Source of the DNA: Opitutales bacterium
GTDB lineage: Bacteria > Verrucomicrobiota > Verrucomicrobiia > Opitutales > Oceanipulchritudinaceae
Assembly: GCA_020831585.1 (NCBI GenBank)
Contig: JAFIGE010000031.1
Coordinates: 1-40,352 of the forward strand
DNA length: 40,352 bases
Direction of reading: 5' to 3'
Shown: piece after piece, positions 9,595 to 18,208 of the stretch
How the letters are laid out: each line of letters starts with the position of its first letter
Numbering within the stretch: position 1 is the first letter of the stretch
The notes under the pieces: model-generated
What the model saw: the letters and a program-made list of their open reading frames with translations, nothing else
Told to the model about the DNA's origin: nothing
Databases searched by the model: none
Translations under genes and position numbers: made by a program

Positions 9595-9643
9595 TTTTTC
9601 AGAAGCGGGTATCAGGAGGACAACAGGCGCTGGGCGGCGCGGA
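9595..9643. repeat. Direct repeat A, copy at the 3' end of the GH31 gene
   Basis: Partner of 7816-7864. It spans the stop codon and last codons of the GH31 gene. Together the two copies bracket the FAD gene plus its leader, a unit of about 1.78 kb. Confidence 0.85.
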
Positions 9644-12119
9644 GGAGTTTGGGGGCGCGGGTGAGGGCGGCGGTTTCGAGGGCGGCGCGTTTGGCCTTGG
9701 GGTTTACCTTGGGCCGGGCGCGTTTGCAGGCTTGGGCAAGCCGGTTGATGCCTGTTCGCAATTGCTGGAGTTCGTCGGCGGTTGTTTCGGGATGGGCGGC
9801 GATGCGGTGAGCGGTGAGGGCGAGGCGCCCGGCCGGGCGGAGCAACTCGTGGCAACTGGAGCGCAGGAGGTCAAAGGCGAGGTGGCAGCGGTGGAGCGCA
9901 CCGGTGAGCCCGGCGGCGGCTTCGGGGGCGTGTTCCGCTTCCCAGCGGATGTGGAGGTGCTGGGGCTGGTCGTGGTCGACTTCGGGAAGTTGAAGGACGG
10001 TGGCGAGGCTCTCTCCGCACCAGTGCCATTGATCGCGGGGCAGGGGTTGGCCGTCGCGCGTGATTTTAGCGGGCGGCAGGGTGTGGGGAATGCGAAGGGT
10101 CACGGGGCGGCGTTTGCGAACGCCCTCGAAGGCCCCTTCAATGGGGTCGAAGGTGACAGATAGGGTGGTGCGGGTGGCGTGGCTGTGCAGGGGCAGTTCG
10201 GAAAAGGCGTTTTGCTCGTAGGCGGTGCTGACCCCGTCGTCCTCGTAAAGGCGGTAGTGATCGTCGCCGCCGGGAAAGACGGTGATGTCGAGTTCGGGGT
10301 ATCCGGCGGCGGCGAGGCGTTTGACCGGTCCCTGACCGGGGAGGATACAGCCCGGGCGTACGAAGACGGGGGTTTCGCCGAGGGCATAGCGCTGGCGGTG
10401 GCGTCCGCCGGCCAGGGCCATCCCGGTGGCGGCATCGGTCCAGGTTCCATCCGGCAACCAGAAGGAGACGGGGGCGAGCCCGTCGTTGCCGACCGCGCAG
10501 GTGACGGGGGCAACGAGCATGCGGGAGCCGAAGCCGTATTCCTGGGGAAAGGCATAGGCATCCGGCTCAGAGGGTGTGCGATGGTAGAGCGGGTGGCAGA
10601 GCGATTCGGGTCCCGTGGCCATGCGGCGGCATTCGGTGTAGATGTAGGGAATCAGTCGATACCGGTTGCGCAGGGCGTCGGCCATGAGCGAGCCATGGGG
10701 TTCGCCCCAGAGCCGAAACCGCCGGTCCCCGGCCGCATCGCGGGCGCAATGGGTGCGGAAAATCGGTTGAAAGACGGTGGCCTGCACCCAGCGCAGATAG
10801 AGTTCGCCGCTGGTTTGGCCTTCCCACGGGCTACAGAAAAATCCGCCGGTGTCGTGGCTCCAGTAGCCGAAGAGGCTGTTGGCGCTCTCGGCGGTGAGAC
10901 GGAGGAGGTATTGGAGGCTGCGCCAGGAGCTTTCGATGTCGCCGGAGAAGCCGATAGGGGTGCGCCCGGCACCGGGTCCGCCGTAGCGGGAGAAGAGGAG
11001 GGGTCGCCGACCGGGGTTCCGCTCTTGTTGGTCCTGCCAATGCAGGTGATTGAGCCAGGGTAAGGGATCGAGTCCGGGAAGGGCACTTTTCCTGCCCTGT
11101 TGCCAGTCGAGCCACCACACGTCCACGCCGATGTCCTCATGGGGATGGAGGCATTCCTGAAACATGGCTCGCATGTAGGCGGGGTCGGTGCAGTCGAAGG
11201 GGACCCGTTCGGCATTTGCGGGCAGGCCGAGGGCCTTGGCCATGGCGGGAAACTGACTGTGGTCGTGGGCCACGCCCTGGCTGGGGTGCAGATTGCAGGC
11301 GACCTTCAACCCCTTTGCGCGCATGCCGCGGAGGAAGCTGGCGGGATCGGGAAAAAGGTCCCGCTCCCAATCGTAACCGCCCCAGCCTTTGGTGTGCCAC
11401 TCCATGTCGAGGACGAGCACATCGATGGGCAGGTCCTGGTGCTCGAATTCCGTCACCAGGGCCTCCAGTTCGGGTGCCGTGTAGGCCCACCAGCGGCTCC
11501 ACCAGTAGCCGAGGACCCAGCGGGGCACGAGGGGCTGGGAGCCGAAGAGGCGGGCGGCATCCCGAATGGCATCGAGATAGTCGGTGCCGTGGAAAAAGAG
11601 ATACGTATCGGAAATGTCAGCACGGCGGGCCTCCGGCCATTGGCCGCCGGGGGCATCGGGTCGCGGAATCAATACCGGTGTTTCAGAATCATCGAACCGC
11701 ACCCAGCCATCCCGCGAACAGAAGCCCGGTTCGTTGCCAGCGGAGACCATACGCTTACCGTTCCAGAGGAGGTTGCCGTGATGGGAGTCGACGGTGCGTT
11801 TGGCCCCGTGGAGGTTGCCTTTGTCCTTCATCTCCGGATGCCATTCGCGGAGTTCGCCATTCAGGCTGAATTGCACGGAGAGGTTGCCCGCGTGCGGTGC
11901 GCGACCGTCCTCGACATAGCGGATCTGCACGGAGCCGGTATCGAGAACCATGGCCGGGTCCTCCCGCGTGATCCGGAAGTCGCCTTGCGCTTCCGGGCGT
12001 TTGACGACGGTGAGCGTGGGGCGATCTTCAAACTGACCGTCCGCCGCATACTCGATGCGGATCAGGCGGTGAGAAAGGGCGGTAAAGCGAACGGTGGAAA
12101 AGGAAATGGAAACAGGCAT
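9612..12119 (-). CDS. GH31-family alpha-glycosidase
   Basis: An 835-residue glycoside hydrolase with the GH31 layout: an N-terminal beta-sandwich (about 1-200), a catalytic barrel (about 200-560) and C-terminal beta domains including a DUF5110-like part near 616 (V-F-P-G-G-D-D-H-Y-R-L-Y-E-D-D-G). In the barrel, V-L-D-M-E-W-H-T is the early active-site strand. D-V-W-W-L-D-W-Q-Q-G near 331-340 carries the nucleophile Asp, and F-S-G-D-I-E-S-S-W near 395 carries the acid/base Asp. The last 120 residues are helical and rich in Ala and Arg. No signal peptide is visible, so it probably acts in the cytoplasm on imported oligosaccharides. It lies 84 bp downstream of the secreted pectate-lyase-like gene on the same strand. 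The family covers alpha-glucosidases, alpha-xylosidases and others, and I cannot set the specificity. Confidence 0.9.
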   Translation of the reverse strand: MPVSISFSTVRFTALSHRLIRIEYAADGQFEDRPTLTVVKRPEAQGDFRITREDPAMVLDTGSVQIRYVEDGRAPHAGNLSVQFSLNGELREWHPEMKDKGNLHGAKRTVDSHHGNLLWNGKRMVSAGNEPGFCSRDGWVRFDDSETPVLIPRPDAPGGQWPEARRADISDTYLFFHGTDYLDAIRDAARLFGSQPLVPRWVLGYWWSRWWAYTAPELEALVTEFEHQDLPIDVLVLDMEWHTKGWGGYDWERDLFPDPASFLRGMRAKGLKVACNLHPSQGVAHDHSQFPAMAKALGLPANAERVPFDCTDPAYMRAMFQECLHPHEDIGVDVWWLDWQQGRKSALPGLDPLPWLNHLHWQDQQERNPGRRPLLFSRYGGPGAGRTPIGFSGDIESSWRSLQYLLRLTAESANSLFGYWSHDTGGFFCSPWEGQTSGELYLRWVQATVFQPIFRTHCARDAAGDRRFRLWGEPHGSLMADALRNRYRLIPYIYTECRRMATGPESLCHPLYHRTPSEPDAYAFPQEYGFGSRMLVAPVTCAVGNDGLAPVSFWLPDGTWTDAATGMALAGGRHRQRYALGETPVFVRPGCILPGQGPVKRLAAAGYPELDITVFPGGDDHYRLYEDDGVSTAYEQNAFSELPLHSHATRTTLSVTFDPIEGAFEGVRKRRPVTLRIPHTLPPAKITRDGQPLPRDQWHWCGESLATVLQLPEVDHDQPQHLHIRWEAEHAPEAAAGLTGALHRCHLAFDLLRSSCHELLRPAGRLALTAHRIAAHPETTADELQQLRTGINRLAQACKRARPKVNPKAKRAALETAALTRAPKLLRAAQRLLSS

Positions 12120-12149
12120 TTGGGAATCGGGGAAAGTGGGATTAAACCC

Positions 12150-12184
12150 CGCCCCCCCCGAACCAAGCGGACGAGGGGCGGGAT
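12150..12184 (-). terminator. Possible hairpin between the lyase-like and GH31 genes
   Basis: CCCGCCCC and GGGGCGGG form a stem, and on the minus strand it is followed by GTTTAATC, a weak T-rich run. It could attenuate transcription between two genes of one operon. It may equally be a chance GC-rich palindrome. Confidence 0.35.
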
Positions 12185-12203
12185 CGTCATTTGGCCGAAA
12201 TGC

Positions 12204-15200
12204 CTAGGGCAACCGCGTGACCCGCAGGCGCACGAAGGCACGGCTGCCGGTGGCGGAGGGGAAAAGGGAAACCCGCACATGATCGCGCACGACGCCGGGC
12301 CGCCCGGTCACCTCCGGCATTCCCCATGGCTCAAGGGTGCCGGGGAAGTTGCCCCACTCCTGCAAATCGAGGGAGGCTTCCGCTTCAATGAGAACATCCG
12401 CCGCTGCTTCGTTGCGGAGGAATCCGATGACGAGGTAGTCGGTTCCGCCGTCGGTGTATTGGGAGAGGACAGGCCGCGCCGGGGCGGGGGATTCAACGGC
12501 GTTGAGGCCGAAGGCATAGCGCTCAAGATTGGTCATGCCCTGTCCGGTCGGGTCGGCGGCCGGTCCGCTGACCAGGGGATTGGCCTGTTCGGAGGGTGTG
12601 AAATGGTCATTGAGCCATCCGTCGAAACCGCCGGGGGCGGCGGCGGGCTGCCCCGTGTGCACAACTATGTCCTTGATCGTAAACCCGGTCCCGGAGGTCT
12701 GCAAAAAGGCGAGCTGGTTGAAGCTGTATGTTGGCACATTGCCGGCGGAGACTTCGGCGACCATCCCGAAAATTCGACGGTCCTGGTCGCGGACCTGCAT
12801 GTGCACCTCCAGCCGGCCATCGCCCAGGCGTGAAATGCGGAAGACGGCCTCGCGGTTGCCGACGTTGCCGGGCAAGAGTTCCGCGAGGTTGGAGAGGCCG
12901 CTGCCGGAGAGGCCGTTGGAGGATATGCCACGGGCGAGAATGGGGGCGGTGCCCGCTCCCTGGCGCATCAGGTTGGACCGGCGGCCGTTTTCGGTGGGGC
13001 GGGCACCTAGCGCGGCGAAGAATCCGACCGAGCCATCGGTGACGTTGGAGAAATCCGCCGTGACCGGTTGACCGCTATCATGAAATAAACCGAAGCGCAG
13101 CAGGTATTGGGCATTTCCGGCTTGATTCACGCCTTCGGTGGCAAAGGTGAGTTCAACAAAATCGCCTTCTTCGGCCAGTTCGATGGTTTGGTTCAGGGCC
13201 GCAACCATTCCCCGGGTGCCGCTTGTGCCCTCGACCGTTACGCGGGTCGGCGTGTTTTTCGTCACGCTTCCGGTGGAATCGGTCGCCTGGACAAACCAGT
13301 TTTGCGGAAGGGCGCTGGGCGTGATCGCGAGGCCGCCGTCCGGCGAAGCCGTGATGAGCGCGGAGACTCCGGCGATGCCACTGCTGTTGACGGCGCGGAT
13401 GCGGTATTCGTAATCGAGGCCGGGGTCCGTATCCAGATCGATGAAGGAGCGCAGATTGCCCCGCAGGGTCGTGAGGACCCGCCATGGGGCGATGCCGATG
13501 CGGCGCTCAATACGGAATCCGGTGGCACCGCCGCCGTGTTGCCACGAGAGATCGATCCGGGTAGCGCTTTTCGATACTGCCTGGAGGGCCGAGGGCGTGG
13601 CGGGGACGCCGGCATCGCTGGCGGTGGTCACCGAAGCGACATTGCCGGGGGCGGATTCGCCCGAATCGTTGAAGGCAACCACGCGGTAAAGATACGATGT
13701 GAGCGGGGAGAGCCCTGTATCGGTGAACTGGCTATAGCCGGCGAGGACGTTTGCCACGACGGACCACGTAGCGCCACCATCACTGCTGCGCTCTACGCGG
13801 GTGCCGTCTTCATTGGGAGAAACACGGTTCCAGGCGAGGTCGACTTCCGTCCAAGATGTGGAGGTGGCCGTGAGGTTTGCCGGAGGGAGGGGGATGCCGG
13901 GGGCACCGTTACCACCCTCGGTTGAATCCACCACCAGGTGATCGATGATGAGGTTGTTCGTCGTGGTCTCCAACCGGAGGGTGTACCAGCCTTCCGGGAG
14001 TTCGCTGGAATCCCACCCGACGAGGTCGAATTCTCCGCCGCCACTGCCGACCGTCGGATTGGCCACCGGAATGCCATTCAGGGAAGCCACGACCGTCTGG
14101 CCCTGGTTTGTGCGCTGCGTGATCCAACGCACACGCGTGCCATGAAAGGCGTATTCCACCGCGCCGCTGCCGCTGAGCTGGCGGGCACGGCCGGACGAGT
14201 AAAGCGAATGGGTGAGCACGGTGCCCGGCGCATTGAAGTGCAGATCGGGCGCGTCCTCTTCAACGATGCGCCGCGTGCCGAAAACAACTTGGCGCGGAAC
14301 GGAGGAGGTTACGCCCCCGAGCGAATCCTCCATTTCGAGGGTCAACTCATGGCGACCGGGATAAGCGCCCTGCCAGACAAAGGCATAGGGGGCTTCCGAC
14401 ACCGCGCCCACAAAATAGCCATTGATATAAAAACGCACTTCGGCAACGTCCGTGCCCGCCGGTGGATTGGCCGAAGCGGCGAGGATCGGATGGTCCAGGC
14501 TGACGAAGGCCGTCGTGGAAGCCGCCGGAATGACCCACGGCTCCATCGACTTGCGCAGCTCCACCTGCGCATCAAAGAGATTGGCCGGTTCGGGAACGCT
14601 GCCAATATCCCCGATGAGCATGTTTTTGTCACCGGGAGGCATCGACCACGGGTTCCCCTCGTTAGCCGTGTACATGGGCGCTCCGCGGATGCCAATCTGC
14701 GCGCCCCAGGTGTATTGGACCGGATGGAAAACCCATTCGCCACGGGTCGAGAGCGGACGGTCGGAGGTGTCCAGAAGTTCGACGTTCCAGTGCACGCCCC
14801 GCCGGCCCGTGAACGGCCCGGCCTTGACGTCGCCGCCGGGCCGGGAGGCCGCCGGATTGTTCAGACGGATGTCGGTGCGGAGAAAATCGAAGGAAAGGAA
14901 GCGGTGGTTGTCGAAGGTCCCGCGCTCCATGTAACCGCGCGTCCACACGTTGCCCGTGGAGAGAAACTCGGTGTTGATGCCGTTGTTGATGAGAACGGAG
15001 TTGTGCACATCAAAGCCGTCGTAGAGGACGTCGTGCGACTGTACCCGGTTGGTGAAAACGTATTTGGACTGAACATTGTTTTCGATGACGATATCGAGCA
15101 CCGAAACGTTCTTGGAGGAGGACAGGTGCAGGGGGTGTTCGGCGTTGATGATTTCAACGTTGCGGGCCCAGCAATTGAAGGCGCGGTTGAAGAAGATGCC

Positions 15201-16235
15201 GTTCCAGCCGACCCCGTTGTTGTAGTTGTAGGTTTCCCGCGTGTTCGGCATCAGAAGGGTCAGGTCCTCCACGCCCGCCTCGCGCACATGCGGGCCGATC
15301 CGGCGCACCTGCACCGTGTATTCCGGTAAAATCGCGGCCCGCGTCGGCTGAGGCATGTGGAGGTTGTTGCCCTCCACCGCCAAGACTTCAACCGGCCAGG
15401 CGAAATACGGTGTGTCCCCCAGCCATTCACGGAAATTGTAGTTGCCCCCAAAGGCTTCGTCTTTGGCAAACTCCTTCCACAGGGCATCGCCCGGCGGGTT
15501 GATCCAGGTCATGAGGACAAGGTCGCCGGCCTTGATGCCCGAGGCATCGGCCACCGTCACCACACGGGTCCCGGGGGCATGGGTTGAGGTCACATCGGTG
15601 AGGATGCCCTGGTGGTGCCACGGTTCCCAGTTGCTCGCATTGATGTTGTGCTCGGGTGCGGCGGTACTGCTGCGGCTCCAGCGGCCATTGGCTTGCAAAG
15701 AAAATTTGTCCCGCGGCCCCATCCAGAGCAAACCGCCCGTCCAATTCCAGTGCTGGGTGCCATGTCCCGTGCTCCCGAGGGCATTGAAGAGCGGCTCCGC
15801 GAAGGTCAGGATAGTCTGCCCCGTGCCCGCGCCGCGAAGGACGACGCCATCGCGGTGCAGCAGGATAATCTGGTCGATCCGGTAGGTCCCCGCCGGAATG
15901 TAGACGGCTCCGCCACCGGCCGCCCAGGCGGCATCAATGGCTTCGCGGAAGGCATTCGTGTTGTCGGCCGAACCGTCGGCGACGGCCCCGAAATCCATCA
16001 CATTCACCACCACCGGGACGTCCGGTATCGCCACTTCTCCACGGCGATAGCCGGCGTAGGAGGCGTTCGGAATGTGCGAATGATGGTCCGGGTCGGCCGC
16101 GTATTCGGCCCAGAGAGCGGCCGACGTGGTCGTCGTCTGCGCAGAGCCAGTGGAGGGAAAGGCCATGGTTGCCATGAGCAATACAGGGGTGAGCGGGAGT
16201 ATCGTCCGCGCGGAAGTCAGGAGCGATTTATTCAT
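12204..16235 (-). CDS. Secreted pectate-lyase-superfamily protein with two FN3 domains
   Basis: I place the start at 16235, giving 1343 residues, because MNKSLLTSARTILPLTPVLL begins a clear signal peptide ending near S-T-G-S-A-Q. The frame stays open 18 codons further upstream to 16289. The N-terminal half is a parallel beta-helix of the Pectate_lyase_3 type: V-M-D-F-G-A-V-A-D-G-S-A-D-N-T, then Y-I-P-A-G-T-Y-R-I and V-V-L-R-G-A-G. Two FN3 domains follow (P-P-A-N-L-T-A-T and P-S-A-L-Q-A-V starts). A lectin-like region and the tail module (D-P-T-G-Q-G-M-T-N-L-E-R-Y-A-F-G-L) close the protein, which ends in F-V-R-L-R-V. It is probably a secreted glycan-active enzyme that heads the minus-strand cluster. 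The LacI-type regulator is divergent from it. Confidence 0.87.
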   Translation of the reverse strand: MNKSLLTSARTILPLTPVLLMATMAFPSTGSAQTTTTSAALWAEYAADPDHHSHIPNASYAGYRRGEVAIPDVPVVVNVMDFGAVADGSADNTNAFREAIDAAWAAGGGAVYIPAGTYRIDQIILLHRDGVVLRGAGTGQTILTFAEPLFNALGSTGHGTQHWNWTGGLLWMGPRDKFSLQANGRWSRSSTAAPEHNINASNWEPWHHQGILTDVTSTHAPGTRVVTVADASGIKAGDLVLMTWINPPGDALWKEFAKDEAFGGNYNFREWLGDTPYFAWPVEVLAVEGNNLHMPQPTRAAILPEYTVQVRRIGPHVREAGVEDLTLLMPNTRETYNYNNGVGWNGIFFNRAFNCWARNVEIINAEHPLHLSSSKNVSVLDIVIENNVQSKYVFTNRVQSHDVLYDGFDVHNSVLINNGINTEFLSTGNVWTRGYMERGTFDNHRFLSFDFLRTDIRLNNPAASRPGGDVKAGPFTGRRGVHWNVELLDTSDRPLSTRGEWVFHPVQYTWGAQIGIRGAPMYTANEGNPWSMPPGDKNMLIGDIGSVPEPANLFDAQVELRKSMEPWVIPAASTTAFVSLDHPILAASANPPAGTDVAEVRFYINGYFVGAVSEAPYAFVWQGAYPGRHELTLEMEDSLGGVTSSVPRQVVFGTRRIVEEDAPDLHFNAPGTVLTHSLYSSGRARQLSGSGAVEYAFHGTRVRWITQRTNQGQTVVASLNGIPVANPTVGSGGGEFDLVGWDSSELPEGWYTLRLETTTNNLIIDHLVVDSTEGGNGAPGIPLPPANLTATSTSWTEVDLAWNRVSPNEDGTRVERSSDGGATWSVVANVLAGYSQFTDTGLSPLTSYLYRVVAFNDSGESAPGNVASVTTASDAGVPATPSALQAVSKSATRIDLSWQHGGGATGFRIERRIGIAPWRVLTTLRGNLRSFIDLDTDPGLDYEYRIRAVNSSGIAGVSALITASPDGGLAITPSALPQNWFVQATDSTGSVTKNTPTRVTVEGTSGTRGMVAALNQTIELAEEGDFVELTFATEGVNQAGNAQYLLRFGLFHDSGQPVTADFSNVTDGSVGFFAALGARPTENGRRSNLMRQGAGTAPILARGISSNGLSGSGLSNLAELLPGNVGNREAVFRISRLGDGRLEVHMQVRDQDRRIFGMVAEVSAGNVPTYSFNQLAFLQTSGTGFTIKDIVVHTGQPAAAPGGFDGWLNDHFTPSEQANPLVSGPAADPTGQGMTNLERYAFGLNAVESPAPARPVLSQYTDGGTDYLVIGFLRNEAAADVLIEAEASLDLQEWGNFPGTLEPWGMPEVTGRPGVVRDHVRVSLFPSATGSRAFVRLRVTRLP

Positions 16236-16304
16236 GTTGGGGTGGTTGGAGTTGATGTTCAAACGGACCCTGTCGCACCCTCCCCCCATCTTTCAATGCT
16301 TGCC

Positions 16305-16324
16305 TTGCTGATACATATCAGCAA
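16305..16324. promoter_or_regulatory. Probable LacI-type operator, perfect palindrome
   Basis: TTGCTGATA-CA-TATCAGCAA is a perfect 9-bp inverted repeat with a 2-bp centre. It lies between the start of the regulator (16339) and the divergent lyase-like gene (16235). Position and symmetry fit a LacI-family site that controls both directions. Confidence 0.75.
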
Positions 16325-16338
16325 AGTGGATTGTTTCG

Positions 16339-17343
16339 ATGAAGGAGCGCATCACGCAAAAGGACCTGGCGGTCCACCTGGGCTTGTCGCAGTCGGGGAT
16401 TTCCATGGCGCTGCGGGGCGATCCGCGCATTGGAAAAGCGACCCAGGCGAAGGTGCGGGCGGCGGCGGAGGCCATGGGTTACCGGCCGGATCCGGTGATG
16501 GGGGCCTTGGCGGGGTATCGGGCGGCGAAGTCGGCCAAGCGCTACGTGGGCACCTTGGCCTTGCTCCTCCCCTGCCGGGTGGAGGCGGATTACCTGAACT
16601 CACCCTTTGCGGCCGGCTTGGTTGGGGGCGTGCGCGAAGCGAGCGAAGAGATGGGCTACCGCTGCGAGACCTTTGTCCTTGGGCAGAGGCCGTTTGCCCG
16701 CACGCTGTCGATTTTGCGCTCGCGGGGCATCCGCGGCATGGTTGTCGGTCCGGTGGGCAAAGACGCGCCCGTGGCCCCGGCCATAGAGGGGCTCACCATT
16801 GTGCAAGTGGGTCGGGGCTGGGGCCAAACCGGGCACCACCGCGTAACGACCAATCACTTCGATAACCTTCGCCTCGCCTGGAACGTGCTGCGGGAGCGGG
16901 GTTATGAGCGCATCGGGCTCTTTCTGCGGGCGGGCAACGACAACCTCACGGATGGTCGCTGGGTCGCGGCTTATCTCTACATGCAGGCCCGCGCGGGTAT
17001 TCCGCCCCTGCCAGTTGGCGACAACACGCAAGACCTGGCGGAGTGGTTTCGGGCGTGCCACCCGGATGCGATCATTGCTTCAGATCAATGGCTGCGCGCG
17101 CGCCTGGAAGAGACCATGGGTGTGCGCGCCCCCGCCGATATCGGATTTGCGGCGCTGGGAGTGCCCGGCGGCACAGAGCCCACCTCCGGTGTTTTCCAGC
17201 GTCCGCATGAGATTGGCCGGGTGGCGGCGCAGCTCCTCGATCTGTCCTTGCGCAGCTATGAGGACAAGCCCACGGCCGTGCCGATCATCAACGTCATCAA
17301 TGGCGAGTGGCACGAAGGCGATTCGCTGCGCCCGCCGCGCTGA
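16339..17343 (+). CDS. LacI-family transcriptional regulator
   Basis: A 334-residue repressor-type protein. Residues 1-50 form the helix-turn-helix and hinge: I-T-Q-K-D-L-A-V-H-L-G-L-S-Q-S-G-I-S-M-A-L-R-G, then A-A-E-A-M-G-Y-R-P-D. Residues 65-325 are the periplasmic-binding-like sensor (V-G-T-L-A-L-L-L-P; A-D-I-G-F-A-A-L-G). It is divergent from the secreted lyase-like gene and has a palindromic operator candidate 14 bp before its start, so it probably controls the whole minus-strand cluster in response to a sugar. Pieces similar to its C-terminus recur as relics at 17976-18025 and 28740-28921. Confidence 0.92.
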   Translation: MKERITQKDLAVHLGLSQSGISMALRGDPRIGKATQAKVRAAAEAMGYRPDPVMGALAGYRAAKSAKRYVGTLALLLPCRVEADYLNSPFAAGLVGGVREASEEMGYRCETFVLGQRPFARTLSILRSRGIRGMVVGPVGKDAPVAPAIEGLTIVQVGRGWGQTGHHRVTTNHFDNLRLAWNVLRERGYERIGLFLRAGNDNLTDGRWVAAYLYMQARAGIPPLPVGDNTQDLAEWFRACHPDAIIASDQWLRARLEETMGVRAPADIGFAALGVPGGTEPTSGVFQRPHEIGRVAAQLLDLSLRSYEDKPTAVPIINVINGEWHEGDSLRPPR

Positions 17344-17345
17344 GA

Positions 17346-17518
17346 ATGCATTGCCCGCCGGAAAACCCAACCGCCTTCAAATCCCACCGACCAGTTAACG
17401 AAGAGTTTCCGCGGAAGAACCCGACCCCCTTCAAATTCACCATCGCCAAACCGGCAATGACGGAGCATTGCCCTCCAGGCAACCACCTCCAAATCCCGTC
17501 GGTCGATAAACGAAGAAG
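17346..17518. repeat. Degenerate ~58-bp repeat units after the LacI gene
   Basis: Three imperfect units are visible, at 17346-17404, about 17408-17462 and 17464-17518. Units 1 and 3 share GCATTGCCC, CAAATCCC, and AACGAAG. Unit 2 shares the C-run and CAAATTCACC. No gene is encoded. A copy of part of this block recurs at 26268-26323 beyond the restriction-modification operon. Confidence 0.55.
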
Positions 17519-17643
17519 CTGGAGGGAAACGCGTCGCCTGCCCCGCGCCCGCGGGGTCGTTTCCGCTCGCGCTTCCCCGGCAAAAGCGCGGGGCTCCGTT
17601 GCGCGGGGCTCCGGGAGTGGCGTGCTTTAGCCGCCGGATGCGG
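17425..17643. repeat. Left flanking repeats of the restriction-modification island
   Basis: Two blocks, about 17425-17480 and 17568-17643, recur in the same order and orientation at 26268-26323 and 26426-26500. Identity is roughly 85-88 percent by eye. The second block contains GTGCTTTAGCCGCCGGATGC, identical in both copies. Confidence 0.8.
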
Positions 17644-17687
17644 TGGTTTGGCTGACGGGGCTCCATTCTTGACTCAGTGTGGGGGTA

Positions 17688-17922
17688 ATGAAGGTGGAAT
17701 CACCATTGGCTGAGATGAGCGTTGATGAGAAGTTGCACGCGATGGAAGCCCCTCTGGGCGGACCTTAGGCAAAGTGCGCCGGAGAGGGTATTGCCCGAAT
17801 GGCATCTGCGGATTCTTGAGGACCGGGAGCGCCGGTTGGCGGCAGGCGAGGAAGAAGTCCTTGATTGGGAGGAGGCGAAACGACGTCTCCGGGAAGATCT
17901 CCATGAAGGTGCGGATTCTTGA
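17688..17922 (+). pseudogene. Frameshifted antitoxin (addiction-module component type)
   Basis: The frame from ATG 17688 reads M-K-V-E-S-P-L-A-E-M-S-V-D-E-K-L-H-A-M-E-A and then hits a stop at 17766. Removing one C from the CCCC run at 17749-17752 lets it continue as L-W-A-D-L-R-Q to 17922, giving about 77 residues. The restored protein ends with L-D-W-E-E-A-K-R-R-L, the pattern of the TIGR02574-type putative addiction-module component that normally precedes a ParE-like toxin. A truncated ParE start overlaps its 3' end. The pair is almost certainly dead. Confidence 0.72.
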
Positions 17923-17962
17923 GTCCGCGCGGGTGGATCTGCGGGAAGGCTTCAGGCTTTCC
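17903..17962 (+). pseudogene. Truncated ParE/RelE-type toxin, N-terminus only
   Basis: MKVRILESARVDLREGFR matches the usual first 18 residues of ParE toxins paired with this antitoxin type. The similarity then stops where a LacI-tail-like sequence begins. The start overlaps the antitoxin 3' end, as in functional modules. The frame stays open through to hsdR. Confidence 0.68.
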
Positions 17963-17975
17963 CGAAACTCGAAAA

Positions 17976-18025
17976 AGCGGCCAGTGCCACGAGGGCGATT
18001 CGCTGTGCCCGCTGCGCTGGGAATG
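17976..18025 (+). pseudogene. LacI C-terminal relic
   Basis: One frame reads G-Q-C-H-E-G-D-S-L-C-P-L-R-W-E, matching G-E-W-H-E-G-D-S-L-R-P-P-R at the end of the intact regulator (17308-17341). The DNA similarity continues past that gene's stop (GCGCTGGGAATGCA against GCGCTGAGAATGCA). It marks a recombination junction with the truncated toxin. From here to 18208 I see no other gene. Confidence 0.6.
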
Positions 18026-18208
18026 CAACCCCATCCCGAAAGACCCGCCCCGCCCCTGGAGGGAAACGCTGAAAAGAGTTGTCGCAAGCCAACGCAGGCT
18101 TACGAATCATTGCTATGGCTGTTGTTCGCGCGCTCATTTTTTACGCCCCATTTCTCCATCGGGAGCCCAAGCCCCTGCGCGATTTTTGTCACCCACGTTC
18201 CGCCCACC

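Noticed and set aside
11100-12833. A 577-codon plus-strand frame
   Set aside because: It lies antisense to the GH31 gene and the 3' end of the lyase-like gene, both well supported by motifs.
17346-17518. Possible CRISPR array
   Set aside because: The repeat units are degenerate, about 58 bp, without constant repeats and distinct spacers, and no cas gene is near.
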